Assembly: GCF_000024945.1 (NCBI RefSeq)
Contig: NC_013520.1
Span: 110,001-174,000, forward strand
DNA from: Veillonella parvula DSM 2008
Lineage (GTDB): Bacteria; Bacillota; Negativicutes; Veillonellales; Veillonellaceae
Length of the DNA: 64,000 nt
Direction of reading: 5' to 3'
A program made the position numbers and the translations under genes. Every line of letters starts with the position of its first letter. The first letter of the stretch is position 1. Shown in pieces: positions 1 through 8,387 of this stretch. The notes under the pieces were generated by a model. It made no database searches. It had not been told where the DNA came from and saw only the letters and a program-made list of their open reading frames with translations.

Positions 1-492
1 AATCTACCTGAACGTCATAAAAACGATGCACCTGCATATCAATATATACCTGCTACCACAATGGGGCGGTATCAATCTCTTGATGAAACAATCGATGCCA
101 TCGTTTACACAGGTGCTTTCAGACATATAACAGGTCCTGCTAAATCCCATACACCGATGAATATTTACAAATTAAAACTTCAACCTAATTCATGGATCTC
201 TATTTCTGAGAATATGACTTGGAATACAGGCTTCCTTGTGATTAATGGTACAGGTAGTGCCAATGGTGAAAGCATAGAATTTGCAGACTTTGTACTTTTC
301 AATAATGATGGAGAGCGCTTTGAGGTAGAGTCTGGTGATGAAGGTCTTGAAATCTTCGTTCTCGCTGGAGAACCCCTCAATGAACCAGTGGTAAAACAAG
401 GGTCATTTGTTATGACAAATAAAACAGAGCTTCTCCTCGCTTATGGGGAATACAAAAACGGTAAATTTGGCCGCGAAGAAGCTATTATGTAA
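1..492 (+). CDS. Pirin family protein, C-terminal part (5' end outside window)
   Basis: The reading frame is open from the first base, so the gene starts upstream of the window; 163 residues up to TAA 490-492 are seen. The end, with the pattern FVMTNKTELLLAYGEYKNG followed by KFG, matches the usual C-terminus of pirin-like bicupin proteins, and the preceding stretch reads as the second cupin barrel. Pirins are cytoplasmic metal-binding cupins; some are quercetinases, others interact with metabolic enzymes or regulators. The metal ligands lie in the missing N-terminal half, so activity cannot be judged. A hairpin terminator follows directly. The ATG at 61 is internal and should not be taken as the start. 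Confidence 0.8.
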   Translation, partial: NLPERHKNDAPAYQYIPATTMGRYQSLDETIDAIVYTGAFRHITGPAKSHTPMNIYKLKLQPNSWISISENMTWNTGFLVINGTGSANGESIEFADFVLFNNDGERFEVESGDEGLEIFVLAGEPLNEPVVKQGSFVMTNKTELLLAYGEYKNGKFGREEAIM

Positions 493-498
493 TATAAC

Positions 499-535
499 AC
501 CCTGATTTATAATGGCGTACATCAGGGTATTTCTT
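499..535 (+). terminator. Terminator after the pirin gene
   Basis: Perfect 8-bp stem ACCCTGAT (499-506) / ATCAGGGT (521-528) followed by a short T-rich run, 6 nt after the pirin stop codon. Confidence 0.6.
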
Positions 536-541
536 GTAAGT

Positions 542-566
542 AATGTATCCTGAGATACATTGTTTT
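542..566 (+). terminator. Second hairpin with T-run
   Basis: Perfect 8-bp stem AATGTATC (542-549) / GATACATT (554-561) with CTGA tetraloop, then GTTTTAT. It lies just upstream of the -10 element of the next gene and probably backs up the preceding terminator. Confidence 0.5.
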
Positions 567-576
567 ATATTGATTA

Positions 577-585
577 TGGTATAAT
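577..585 (+). promoter_or_regulatory. Extended -10 promoter for the CGGC-domain gene
   Basis: TGG directly followed by TATAAT (580-585), an extended -10 element about 30 nt before the start codon. No convincing -35 hexamer is seen. Confidence 0.5.
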
Positions 586-616
586 GATTGCGTACAATGT
601 TTTGACAGGAGGTTTT

Positions 617-988
617 ATGTCTAAAAAAATTGCAGTCCTTGTAAATGAGGATACAATGCAGCGCTGTTCTTGTGGCGGTTGTTTGAAAGCATTTATGAAT
701 AAAGCGGATTCCTTTGAGCGTTATGCTGATGAGGATATTGAGTTGGTGGGGTTCACACATAGTGGTGGGGATCTAGCTAAGAAGATTGAGTCTTTTAAGA
801 AAAAAGGTGTTACTACGGTACATCTTTCTACATGTACGCGTGGTAAGAATGAAAATTATGAAAGCATCGCAGAGCAGTGTGCTGAGGCAGGCTTTGATGT
901 AGTAGGCTATACACATGGTGGCGCTGTTTCTAAAGATGGTAAAGAAGCGGTAGTACTTTCAGCTAAACCAGTAACGACAGATCAATAG
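617..988 (+). CDS. CGGC domain-containing protein (small Cys-rich, putative metal binding)
   Basis: 123 residues starting at ATG 617, preceded by AGGAGG (607-612). The N-terminus carries C17-S-C19-G-G-C22, the motif that names the CGGC domain, with further Cys at 73 (STCTRG) and 88 and His at 48 and 100. The family is proposed to bind metal; its physiological role is not established. No signal peptide or membrane segment, so cytoplasmic. It stands alone with its own promoter and is followed by an AT-rich gap. An earlier in-frame start at 560 would lie before the Shine-Dalgarno site and is rejected. Confidence 0.8.
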   Translation: MSKKIAVLVNEDTMQRCSCGGCLKAFMNKADSFERYADEDIELVGFTHSGGDLAKKIESFKKKGVTTVHLSTCTRGKNENYESIAEQCAEAGFDVVGYTHGGAVSKDGKEAVVLSAKPVTTDQ

Positions 989-1029
989 TTAGCAATGTTT
1001 GAATTAACCATAATAGATTGCACCATCTT

Positions 1030-1074
1030 ATGATAGATGAATGATTGTTCCATTATTCATTCTATATTTATCAT
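1030..1074. repeat. Inverted repeat upstream of the M48 protease gene
   Basis: Imperfect arms ATGATAGATGAATGAT (1030-1045) and ATTATTCATTCTAT with trailing ATTTATCAT (1052-1074). No T-run on the plus side; could be an operator or a weak terminator. Confidence 0.35.
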
Positions 1075-1175
1075 GAAGTAATATTATATAGATAGTGTGG
1101 AAATTCTGGCGTTTTCTTACATTCTATATTGTTTTATTATTATATAGCTATATCATTGTTTAAGAGGTTGAGAGA

Positions 1176-2348
1176 ATGAACAAGAAACTTACAGCGGCTA
1201 CTTTATCTATTGCTATGGCAGTGACAATGGCACCTACTATGATGCAAACGGCTTCTGTTAATGCTGCGTCTGTTGCGGTACAATCTTTAGCTGGTGGTGC
1301 TATTGCTATGGCTTACGTATCTACTGCATTAAATAAAATGGATAATTCTGCAGAGGGGCAACAGGAGAGTTTGGCACGCACAAAAGAGAAAACTGGTTAC
1401 TTAAACGATAGTGCTGCCCAAGAGCGTGTAAATCGAATTATGAAGACCTTAGAGGCTACACCTAGTGTAAAACGTTCCTACGTTGTATATGCGAATCCTG
1501 ATGAGGAGTTCAATGCGTTTGCCACACTTGGTCGCGTTATGTCCATTAACAAGGGTGCTCTAGATACGCTAGATGATGATCAATTGGCCTATGTAATGGC
1601 TCATGAAATCTCTCATGGCGAGCATAAAGATATTATTAATGGCGCTAAGAAGCAAATTGGTCTTTCTACAGCGGTTGGCATTGCTGCTGGCGGCAGTGAA
1701 GGTGCGGCTATTTTATCTAATGTGGCAGGTAACTACTTATCCAATCAAGTGTTTACGATGAGTCAAGAAAAAGCCGCTGATGAGTTAGGCTTTAAGATTT
1801 TAAGTGAGTCTCCATACAATGTGGGTGGTGCAGCTGGTTCTATGGCAGTACTGCGCAACAAAGTGGGGGAACACTACCGCGAAGGGCTTTCACAAGTGGT
1901 AGCACCTAATAACCATCCAAAGTTGTCCGATCGGGTGAACAATAATATTTCTCGTATGTACACATATTCTGGGAATCATGTAAACGTATCGAATGGTACT
2001 GTGTACGTAAACGGTGATAATATCTATACTCCAGCAGGTAGTGGCCGCTACACAGGCGAAGAGCGTGCTTATTACATGGCTGGTAAATTGGCACGATTGT
2101 ATCATAACAATCAAGTGACACCAGGTTCTGCATCCTATAGTGGTGACACTGTAACGGTAGCTGGTCAATCCATTGTTTCTACGCCAAATGTGGATGTAGC
2201 ATTGCAAGTGGCAACAAATCTTAACAATGCATTTGTAAAGCCTGCAGGTTCTGCTGTTAATGCGAAAAAACCAGTGAAGGTTAAACAAGAAAAACCTAAA
2301 AAGGTAAAAGAAAATAAAAAGGTAAAAGCTGATAAAGCTAAAAAATAA
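1176..2348 (+). CDS. Secreted M48-family zinc metalloprotease
   Basis: 390 residues. The N-terminus (MNKKLTAATLSIAMAVTMAP, then an Ala/Val stretch ending around residue 31, VNAAS) is a Sec signal peptide without a lipobox Cys, so the protein is exported, most likely to the periplasm. H143-E-I-S-H147 is the zinc motif and E198-K-A-A-D202 supplies the third ligand, the M48 pattern seen in BepA- and LoiP-like periplasmic proteases that help outer-membrane protein quality control. After the catalytic domain come an uncharacterised region (about 265-365) and a very Lys-rich tail (last ~27 residues). Start chosen from AGAGG at 1163-1167. Monocistronic, with a strong terminator at 2412. The substrate is not inferable. 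Confidence 0.85.
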   Translation: MNKKLTAATLSIAMAVTMAPTMMQTASVNAASVAVQSLAGGAIAMAYVSTALNKMDNSAEGQQESLARTKEKTGYLNDSAAQERVNRIMKTLEATPSVKRSYVVYANPDEEFNAFATLGRVMSINKGALDTLDDDQLAYVMAHEISHGEHKDIINGAKKQIGLSTAVGIAAGGSEGAAILSNVAGNYLSNQVFTMSQEKAADELGFKILSESPYNVGGAAGSMAVLRNKVGEHYREGLSQVVAPNNHPKLSDRVNNNISRMYTYSGNHVNVSNGTVYVNGDNIYTPAGSGRYTGEERAYYMAGKLARLYHNNQVTPGSASYSGDTVTVAGQSIVSTPNVDVALQVATNLNNAFVKPAGSAVNAKKPVKVKQEKPKKVKENKKVKADKAKK

Positions 2349-2411
2349 ATGAGAGTTATTAATGGCATATAATTTGCTTTAAGGATTTATGTTATTATAA
2401 TCAGAATAATC

Positions 2412-2448
2412 AGAGGACTGAGCCCATGAAGGCTTAGTCCTCTTTTTA
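2412..2448 (+). terminator. Terminator of the M48 protease gene
   Basis: 13-bp stem AGAGGACTGAGCC (2412-2424) / GGCTTAGTCCTCT (2431-2443) with one G-U pair, followed by TTTTTATA. Confidence 0.85.
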
Positions 2449-2478
2449 TATGGATTGTAATTTTTATAGTTTGAGTAT

Positions 2479-2520
2479 AAGTTTATATGTTAATAAGTTT
2501 ATATGTTAATAAGTTTATAA
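2479..2520 (+). repeat. Short tandem repeat, 16-bp unit, about 2.6 copies
   Basis: Unit AAGTTTATATGTTAAT at 2479-2494 and 2495-2510, then a partial third copy from 2511. It sits in a 650-bp AT-rich non-coding gap (2349-3002) that otherwise shows only the terminator at 2412 and the promoter at 2888. Confidence 0.8.
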
Positions 2521-2887
2521 GATGTATTGAGGGATATACGAGTAAGAAATAGACTGTAAAGATATTGTTGATCATAAGTATAATTATTATTCATGTGTAA
2601 ATAAATTATATTCATAAAGCAATAATAGATTCATAAAAATACAGAGAATCTTTTGAGAATGGAAAGTGAATTGTAATGGGTTTATACCATGAAATATAAG
2701 AAATTATCTTGTTAAACATAGTTGCTATAGAAGGTTTTATTATATTTCTTGTAATATTTATGAATTATTTATGCGATAACTTAGTGTTGTCTATATATGG
2801 TGGATAGATGTATATTTAAGGTGGATGAAATATGTGCTTAGAATGGAATCCTATAGAAATACCATAACGGTAGGGGGTATAGGGTTA

Positions 2888-2916
2888 TTGTACTTATACA
2901 TGCTTTATAGGATAAT
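2888..2916 (+). promoter_or_regulatory. Probable promoter of the TonB/chelatase island
   Basis: TTGTAC (2888-2893), exactly 17 nt, GATAAT (2911-2916); predicted start near 2923, giving a leader of about 80 nt. Just upstream, ATACC (2859-2863) and GGTAT (2876-2880) form a loose inverted repeat that could be a metal-repressor site. The -10 region only weakly resembles a Fur box. Confidence 0.5.
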
Positions 2917-3002
2917 GTCAATGTTGGTGGTTAATCTAATAATATAGATGACCATTTTTTTGTTAAATAATACGTAATTTTATACATTATATGGAGGCTA
3001 TG

Positions 3003-3614
3003 ATGGAGTATACAATTCACCTATTTAATGCAGGTGGTTTCGTTATGTATCCACTTGTACTATTCATGTTAGCAGCATGTACTATTTTATTTGAACGTAT
3101 TCGTACGTACAGAAACATCAATCATGAGTTACAACAGTTGTCCGATAGCATTGATGCAGGTCGTAATAGTAATAATTGGTCTACTCTAGAAAATTCTATA
3201 AAAAATAGTGATGACGCATTGAGTAGATTCGTATCTCCTATCGTGGAGTCTGTATATAGTGCGGAAGGTTTAGAGAACCGTTTACATGATGTGGTAGGTT
3301 ACATGGATGAACGTTTAAAACGCGGTCTTAACTGGCTTAGCATGATGGTAACAATGGCTCCATTACTTGGACTTTTGGGGACTGTTGTTGGTATGATTCG
3401 ATCCTTCGCAGCCGTTGGAGGCGATATTGGTGCGCCTACTGTTATCACAGGCGGCGTATCCGAAGCGTTGGTTGCCACTGCAACGGGGCTTTCAGTAGCT
3501 ATCGTAGCATTAGCTATCCATAGTTGGTGTACAGATAAAGTAAATTCTGATATTGCAAAGTTAGAGCAAAAATTAGGTTCTATTATGGATTTATATATTA
3601 GGAGTCAACGATGA
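3003..3614 (+). CDS. exbB: ExbB/TolQ/MotA-type proton channel subunit
   Basis: 203 residues from ATG 3003. GGAGG at 2993-2997 is 5 nt before this codon; ATGs at 2991 and 3000 are too close to or inside it. Three membrane segments are visible: about 10-30, 109-130 (MMVTMAPLLGLLGTVVGMI, the most conserved part of ExbB/TolQ) and 155-178 (ALVATATGLSVAIVALAI). With ExbD and TonB it forms the inner-membrane motor that converts proton-motive force into opening of outer-membrane receptors. It overlaps exbD by 4 nt (ATGA), and receptors follow downstream, so ExbB rather than TolQ is preferred; no tolA, tolB or pal gene is present. Confidence 0.9.
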   Translation: MEYTIHLFNAGGFVMYPLVLFMLAACTILFERIRTYRNINHELQQLSDSIDAGRNSNNWSTLENSIKNSDDALSRFVSPIVESVYSAEGLENRLHDVVGYMDERLKRGLNWLSMMVTMAPLLGLLGTVVGMIRSFAAVGGDIGAPTVITGGVSEALVATATGLSVAIVALAIHSWCTDKVNSDIAKLEQKLGSIMDLYIRSQR

Positions 3615-4015
3615 AACGTAGTTCAGTAGGCATACAAAAAGAACCTACCATCATGATTATACCTATGATTGATATCGTTTTCTTCTTGCTCGTATTTTTC
3701 ATGATGAGTACGCTATACATGAATACAGAGGAACAAATTCCTCTTAACTTACCAAAGGCCTCCTCTTCCTCTGCGAAGACGATTGAGCCTATCACGATTT
3801 CATTAACAGCTACACATAAAATGTATTTGAATGAACGTGAGATTGCCCCTGATCAATTGGGTAATGAAATTCAAGGGATTGTTGCAAAAGAACCTCAACA
3901 GGCATTTATTGTACGTGCCTCTGAGGATATTGCATATAAGGACGTTATCAATATTTTAGATAATCTTAAAATTAGTGGTGCTCGGTTTGTTAGCGTAGCT
4001 ACAGAACGGAAGTGA
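3611..4015 (+). CDS. exbD: ExbD/TolR-type biopolymer transport protein
   Basis: 134 residues. One N-terminal membrane helix (about 13-35) contains the conserved Asp (D21 in PMIDIVFFLLVFF), the proton-carrying residue of ExbD/TolR, followed by a periplasmic domain of about 95 residues. Translationally coupled to exbB by a 4-nt overlap and separated from tonB by 4 nt. Together with ExbB it powers TonB. Assignment to ExbD over TolR rests on the neighbouring tonB and receptor genes. Confidence 0.9.
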   Translation: MKRSSVGIQKEPTIMIIPMIDIVFFLLVFFMMSTLYMNTEEQIPLNLPKASSSSAKTIEPITISLTATHKMYLNEREIAPDQLGNEIQGIVAKEPQQAFIVRASEDIAYKDVINILDNLKISGARFVSVATERK

Positions 4016-4019
4016 TTCT

Positions 4020-4769
4020 ATGGTAGACAAACGATATGGAATTCCTTTCGTAGCTGCATTGGTATTAAATCTTGTATATTGGGGTGTTGTAGGTGATTGG
4101 TTTAGTCATATAAAACCTCCAGAAACACAAAAAAAAGACTTGGTTATCAACCTCGATATGGGGCAGCAAGAACCTCCTCAAGAAAAGAAGGATCCTGAGA
4201 AACTAAAGATTCACCCTGACGACAAACCCGTCGCAGGGGGCGGTAAAGCAGGTAGTGTGTTGCCTGATTTATCGGGAAAGCCGACAGAAGGCTTAAAAAA
4301 TCTGAATCCTTACTTAGGTGGCAATGAGACGGCATCAGTCAATTTGAATGGTAATACTGATAATCCTGTTGGTAATCTAGGAAGTGGCAATGTACCAGGC
4401 CCTGGTGGTGGTAATGCTGGCAATGGAGGGCTTAGTGAAGAAGGTAATGGATCTAAAGGTGGTGACCCAGGTCCTGGCGATGTAGAACGTCGTGGGGGCT
4501 CTTACGATAGTTCAGGTTATATCGCTCGCGTTGAGAGTAATAAAGTGATGCCTCAACAGGCGGTGCGCCGTGGACTCAGTGGACGAGTTTCCTTTGAAAT
4601 CACTTTTGATGCTGATGGCAACTTTGCTGGTGCGAATATGATCGGTAGTAGTGGCTCTAGCATTCTCGATAATGCTGCTTCTAGCCTCGTAGAGAGCTCC
4701 GGAGGTATAGAGAATACAACAGGTGAGCCAGTTACGATTGTGGTTAATGTAGATTATGGTTATAATTAA
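4020..4769 (+). CDS. tonB: TonB family energy transducer
   Basis: 249 residues: an N-terminal membrane anchor (about 8-28), a Pro/Lys/Glu segment (about 36-75), a long Gly/Asn-rich linker (about 85-160, repeated GN and GG), and a C-terminal TonB domain (about 165-249) including SGRVSFEITFDADGNF and ending in VVNVDYGYN. TonB spans the periplasm and touches the TonB box of outer-membrane receptors. Classical linkers are stiff Pro-Lys repeats; a Gly/Asn-rich one is unusual. Third gene of the exbB-exbD-tonB set, followed after 130 nt by the first receptor. Confidence 0.85.
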   Translation: MVDKRYGIPFVAALVLNLVYWGVVGDWFSHIKPPETQKKDLVINLDMGQQEPPQEKKDPEKLKIHPDDKPVAGGGKAGSVLPDLSGKPTEGLKNLNPYLGGNETASVNLNGNTDNPVGNLGSGNVPGPGGGNAGNGGLSEEGNGSKGGDPGPGDVERRGGSYDSSGYIARVESNKVMPQQAVRRGLSGRVSFEITFDADGNFAGANMIGSSGSSILDNAASSLVESSGGIENTTGEPVTIVVNVDYGYN

Positions 4770-4782
4770 TCTTCTATAGCTG

Positions 4783-4798
4783 ATAATGTATGAATTAT
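4783..4798. promoter_or_regulatory. Possible operator before the first receptor
   Basis: Perfect inverted repeat ATAAT (4783-4787), 6 nt, ATTAT (4794-4798) in the 130-nt gap between tonB and the receptor. It resembles Fur half-sites but has a shorter spacer than the canonical box, so this is a weak call. Confidence 0.25.
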
Positions 4799-4899
4799 GT
4801 TTGTGTGTAGTCGTAATTCAGAAAATACAAGAAACGCATTTGTTAGAGGATTAGTTTTAATATTATTTTTATTGTGTATTTATTGTGTGTGGAGGGTTT

Positions 4900-7353
4900 A
4901 TGACGAGTCGTCGTATTTTATCTGCTGCTATTGCAGCAACGTTAGCGTTAGGTACGTATCAAGCATATGCGTATGATGAGAATTTCAAGGGTTATGAGGT
5001 TCATAATGTTTCGGTAAAAGCCGATGCGGCTAAGGATGAGTATGGTAATACCATTACTGAGCAATCTTATTACCGTACTGGTGGTGATGTAAAGGTTATC
5101 ACTCGTGAAGAGATTGAAAAACGTCATTATCGCGATGTAACTGAAGCGATTAAACGCGTTCCAGGTGTTACATTCCAAAATCCTGGTTACCGTGGTGGTG
5201 AGTATGGCTATCAATTCTACAATAATGGTGTATCCATCAATGGTGACTCCCGCGTTGTAGTTTTGGTGGATGGTCGTCGTATAGACAATATTACATCTGG
5301 TCGTTTAGGTGATAGCTCTGAAAGAGGCTCTAAATCTACAGGTGTTAATATCGATGAAGTAACCAATATGGATGCTATTGATAAAATCGAAGTTATCAAA
5401 GGCCCTGGTGCTTCTCAATATGGTTCTGATGCTACAGGTGGTGTAATCAATATCATTACACGCCGTGGTAAAGGCAACTTCAGCGGATCCGTTGATTTGA
5501 CTACAGGCAGCTGGAATAAGCATAGCTATAATTTGACTGTACAAGGTGCGGCAGGCAAAAATGCTTCCACTGGTTATTTTGTAACAGCTACACGTACTAT
5601 GTCTCAAGATACGAAGTATAAAGATGGCGATACGGGTGAAGTAGCAACTCTTACAGGTTCTAAATGGCGCGAAGAAGGTTTTAATGCGCGTATTGACCAT
5701 GAGTTCAATAAGAAACAAAGCTTACAGTTCTCTATGAACTTTAAAAAAGGGCGCGATGGATATCCGATTTCTACGCCTAGTCGTAAATACTGGAATGCAG
5801 ATGATTGGCGTCGCATTATTTTCAATGCTGAAGTTGGCCAATATGATGCTAATTACAAGTTGAAAACAGATCCTAAATATGTAAATCCAGATAGAAATCC
5901 ACAAGGTTATGCACCTAAGTTGTATGGTGACTCCAGAAACCCTGGCTACCACAATTTATTCGCTTTAGATGGTAACTACGGCTCTTATAGTAAGTTTAAA
6001 AACTTGGACACAGATTTGAAGTTTACTTTCGATCGCCAAGGCCAAATGGAAAGCTTTGCTAGATTGTATCGTTTAGATCATCGATATGAAGGTCGCGATA
6101 CATATACATGGTCTAAGCTTGGTAGTGAGGCTGCACGTGCTGCCTATGCGGCGGCATTCCCTAATGGTGCTACTGTTGAGCAATTTAATGCATGGGTTGA
6201 TTCCAATTTGGCACCATTCCCTGATCGTCGTGATGCATTGCGTCAATGGATTTCTGACACAGGTGGTATGGCAGGTAGCCCAAATAGATGGTATAAAGAA
6301 AACAAAACAGGCGTAGAGCTTCAATGGACTCGCCAACTTGATAAGCATGATATTATTGCTAATATCGACTATAGTCGCTCTAATTTGAACTCCCGTTCTA
6401 TTAAACGTAATGGTGATGTAGTGTCTTCTGATATTCGTCGCAATACTTTATATGCTTATTTGCAAGATAAAATCTACATTGGTAACAATGTGGAATTAAC
6501 ACCAGCGTTGCGCTATGTACACTATAGCAGCATTCAAGGTAATGGCAGCGGTGACTCCCAAGGTAAAGGTAGTGTAAGCGCCTTGACTCCTAGCTTGCAT
6601 GGTCAAGTTAAATTTAATAAAAAGACTAGCATGTACGCTGGGTGGACTCGTATCTTAAGACCGCTTAAAACAGGCGACTATAGTGCGACTGATGGCGTAT
6701 TTAATACACCGTTAGATGACGAAAGAGGCGATGCTTTCACATGGGGCCTATTACATACGTTCGGTAAAGGTAATAATACTACTGTAGCAGTTCATTATGA
6801 TTACACGCGTATGAGAAATGCCATCGCTACATTGCCAATTTTGAATAGCAGAACAGGCGAGTTTGAAAAAACAGCAGTTAATGCAAAAGAAAACAAACAA
6901 TCTTTCAATATTACAGTAGACCACAGATTAAATGAACATGTAACAATGAGTGCGTCTTACTCTCATATGAAAGATAAATGGTTATCTAAAGGTGGTTGGA
7001 TTCTTGATCCAAACTGGGGTTATAGCAATAGCGATGATATCAATGTGGCTATTAATAGCTTGCGTCCGCAAAACCACTATGCATTGAACATTTCCTATGA
7101 TAACAAGCGTCTATATTCTGGCTTGTTGATTAATTGGTACACTGGTAACAGTGACTATGCATTCACTCATAGACGTTTCCTCATCGTGGACTGGAACCTC
7201 AACTATGATGTAACAAAAGATTTAACGGCGTACATCGTGGTAAATAACGTTCTTAACCGCGCTTATGAAACAAGCTATAGCGCTTACAATGGTCGCGGTA
7301 GTGCGGCTATGCCAGCACGTTCCTTCATGATTGGGGCGAAATATAAATTCTAA
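4900..7353 (+). CDS. TonB-dependent outer-membrane receptor (1 of 4)
   Basis: 817 residues from ATG 4900, with GGAGG at 4891-4895; the in-frame GTG at 4885 precedes the ribosome site. Signal peptide to about residue 27 (YQAYA/YDEN). The plug domain (about 50-195) has VVVLVDGRRIDN, MDAIDKIEVIKGPGASQYGS and GGVINIITRRGK, all typical of TonB receptors; the remainder is a 22-strand barrel ending in the aromatic C-terminus AKYKF. Longest of the four receptors here because of extra loops at about 385-450. Its stop codon overlaps the start of the SBP gene, implying one importer unit. Ligand unknown; the island suggests a siderophore or metal tetrapyrrole. Confidence 0.9.
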   Translation: MTSRRILSAAIAATLALGTYQAYAYDENFKGYEVHNVSVKADAAKDEYGNTITEQSYYRTGGDVKVITREEIEKRHYRDVTEAIKRVPGVTFQNPGYRGGEYGYQFYNNGVSINGDSRVVVLVDGRRIDNITSGRLGDSSERGSKSTGVNIDEVTNMDAIDKIEVIKGPGASQYGSDATGGVINIITRRGKGNFSGSVDLTTGSWNKHSYNLTVQGAAGKNASTGYFVTATRTMSQDTKYKDGDTGEVATLTGSKWREEGFNARIDHEFNKKQSLQFSMNFKKGRDGYPISTPSRKYWNADDWRRIIFNAEVGQYDANYKLKTDPKYVNPDRNPQGYAPKLYGDSRNPGYHNLFALDGNYGSYSKFKNLDTDLKFTFDRQGQMESFARLYRLDHRYEGRDTYTWSKLGSEAARAAYAAAFPNGATVEQFNAWVDSNLAPFPDRRDALRQWISDTGGMAGSPNRWYKENKTGVELQWTRQLDKHDIIANIDYSRSNLNSRSIKRNGDVVSSDIRRNTLYAYLQDKIYIGNNVELTPALRYVHYSSIQGNGSGDSQGKGSVSALTPSLHGQVKFNKKTSMYAGWTRILRPLKTGDYSATDGVFNTPLDDERGDAFTWGLLHTFGKGNNTTVAVHYDYTRMRNAIATLPILNSRTGEFEKTAVNAKENKQSFNITVDHRLNEHVTMSASYSHMKDKWLSKGGWILDPNWGYSNSDDINVAINSLRPQNHYALNISYDNKRLYSGLLINWYTGNSDYAFTHRRFLIVDWNLNYDVTKDLTAYIVVNNVLNRAYETSYSAYNGRGSAAMPARSFMIGAKYKF

Positions 7354-8375
7354 TGATTAGATTCAGCGTATTAATACTATGTCTATTAATATGTGTAGGT
7401 TGTGGTCCTCAGCAGGTAACTGTTGAGGACCATCAGTCTACACCAGTACATATCAAATTGCAGCCACCAGTGACAATTGAATCCTTTGTACGTCGAGGTG
7501 AACCTTTTGAAAGTACCTATACGGCGGTGCCCGAGCGTGTGGTGGCGATGTGGCAAAACTCCATAGAAACTATCATTGCTCTTGGTGAAGGGGATCGTAT
7601 CGTAGCGGGCATGGGGATTCCAGATCGCAAATACGTGCGACCAGAATACCGTGAGGCATACGATAAAATTCCATACAAGGATCTGAAATACGCCAATTTG
7701 GAAAGCGTATTAATGATGAAGCCTGATTTGTTGGTAGGTTGGAAGTCTACTTTCACAAATAAAATGTTACAAACACCTACATTTTGGCAGGCGAGACTAG
7801 CGAATGTATATATTGCAGAGTCCTCATTGGGGGCTCAATCGGCGCTCACCATGGATATGGAGTATAAATATATTCGAGATTTGGGGCGTATTTTTAATCG
7901 AAACATGGAAGCAGAGCGTCTCATTCAAGAGATGCAACAATCTGTGGCGTACACGGTAGCCCAAACGGCTCATGAGAAGCCACCAAAGGCATTGTTTATT
8001 GAGGTGCAAGGCAAGCATTTTCGATTGTATGGACATAAGACATTAGCTGGTAATATAGGGGCTTCCTTGCACGCCGATGTGATCGACACGGAAACGCCGT
8101 CCATTAGCATGGAGGACGTGGTGGAGCAGAATCCGGATGTAATTTTCTTGATCGTGTCTGACGGCGAATATAGTCAAGCGGATGTGATTATGAACTATGT
8201 ATTAACGCAGTCAGGTTTACAAGGTGTTAATGCATTGCGCAATAAACGCGTTCATTTCTTGCCATTGCTTGCTGTATATAGTCCTGGTATTCGCTTATTA
8301 GATGGTATCGACATCGTATCGCATGGGTTGTATCCTAATCTATATCCAGAAGGGGTACCAGATTTAATTCATTAA
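7353..8375 (+). CDS. Periplasmic metal-chelate-binding lipoprotein (FepB/BtuF type), importer 1
   Basis: 340 residues. Lipoprotein signal with lipobox VGC (C17). The mature part has the helical-backbone SBP layout of FepB/FhuD/BtuF: ERVVAMWQNSIETIIALGE early, then LKYANLESVLMMKPDLLVG and QNPDVIFLIVSD. It would capture the ligand after outer-membrane passage and deliver it to the FecCD permease encoded next. Start codon overlaps the receptor stop by 1 nt; the permease begins 12 nt later. Substrate not determinable from sequence. Confidence 0.85.
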   Translation: MIRFSVLILCLLICVGCGPQQVTVEDHQSTPVHIKLQPPVTIESFVRRGEPFESTYTAVPERVVAMWQNSIETIIALGEGDRIVAGMGIPDRKYVRPEYREAYDKIPYKDLKYANLESVLMMKPDLLVGWKSTFTNKMLQTPTFWQARLANVYIAESSLGAQSALTMDMEYKYIRDLGRIFNRNMEAERLIQEMQQSVAYTVAQTAHEKPPKALFIEVQGKHFRLYGHKTLAGNIGASLHADVIDTETPSISMEDVVEQNPDVIFLIVSDGEYSQADVIMNYVLTQSGLQGVNALRNKRVHFLPLLAVYSPGIRLLDGIDIVSHGLYPNLYPEGVPDLIH

Positions 8376-8387
8376 TAAAGGAGCAGT

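Noticed and set aside
2479-2520. CRISPR-like repeats
   Set aside because: A 16-bp unit repeated without spacers; no cas genes in the window.
2349-4899. Cobalamin riboswitch upstream of the island or first receptor
   Set aside because: I looked for the B12-box pattern (GCCACTG) in 2349-3002 and 4770-4899 and saw none.
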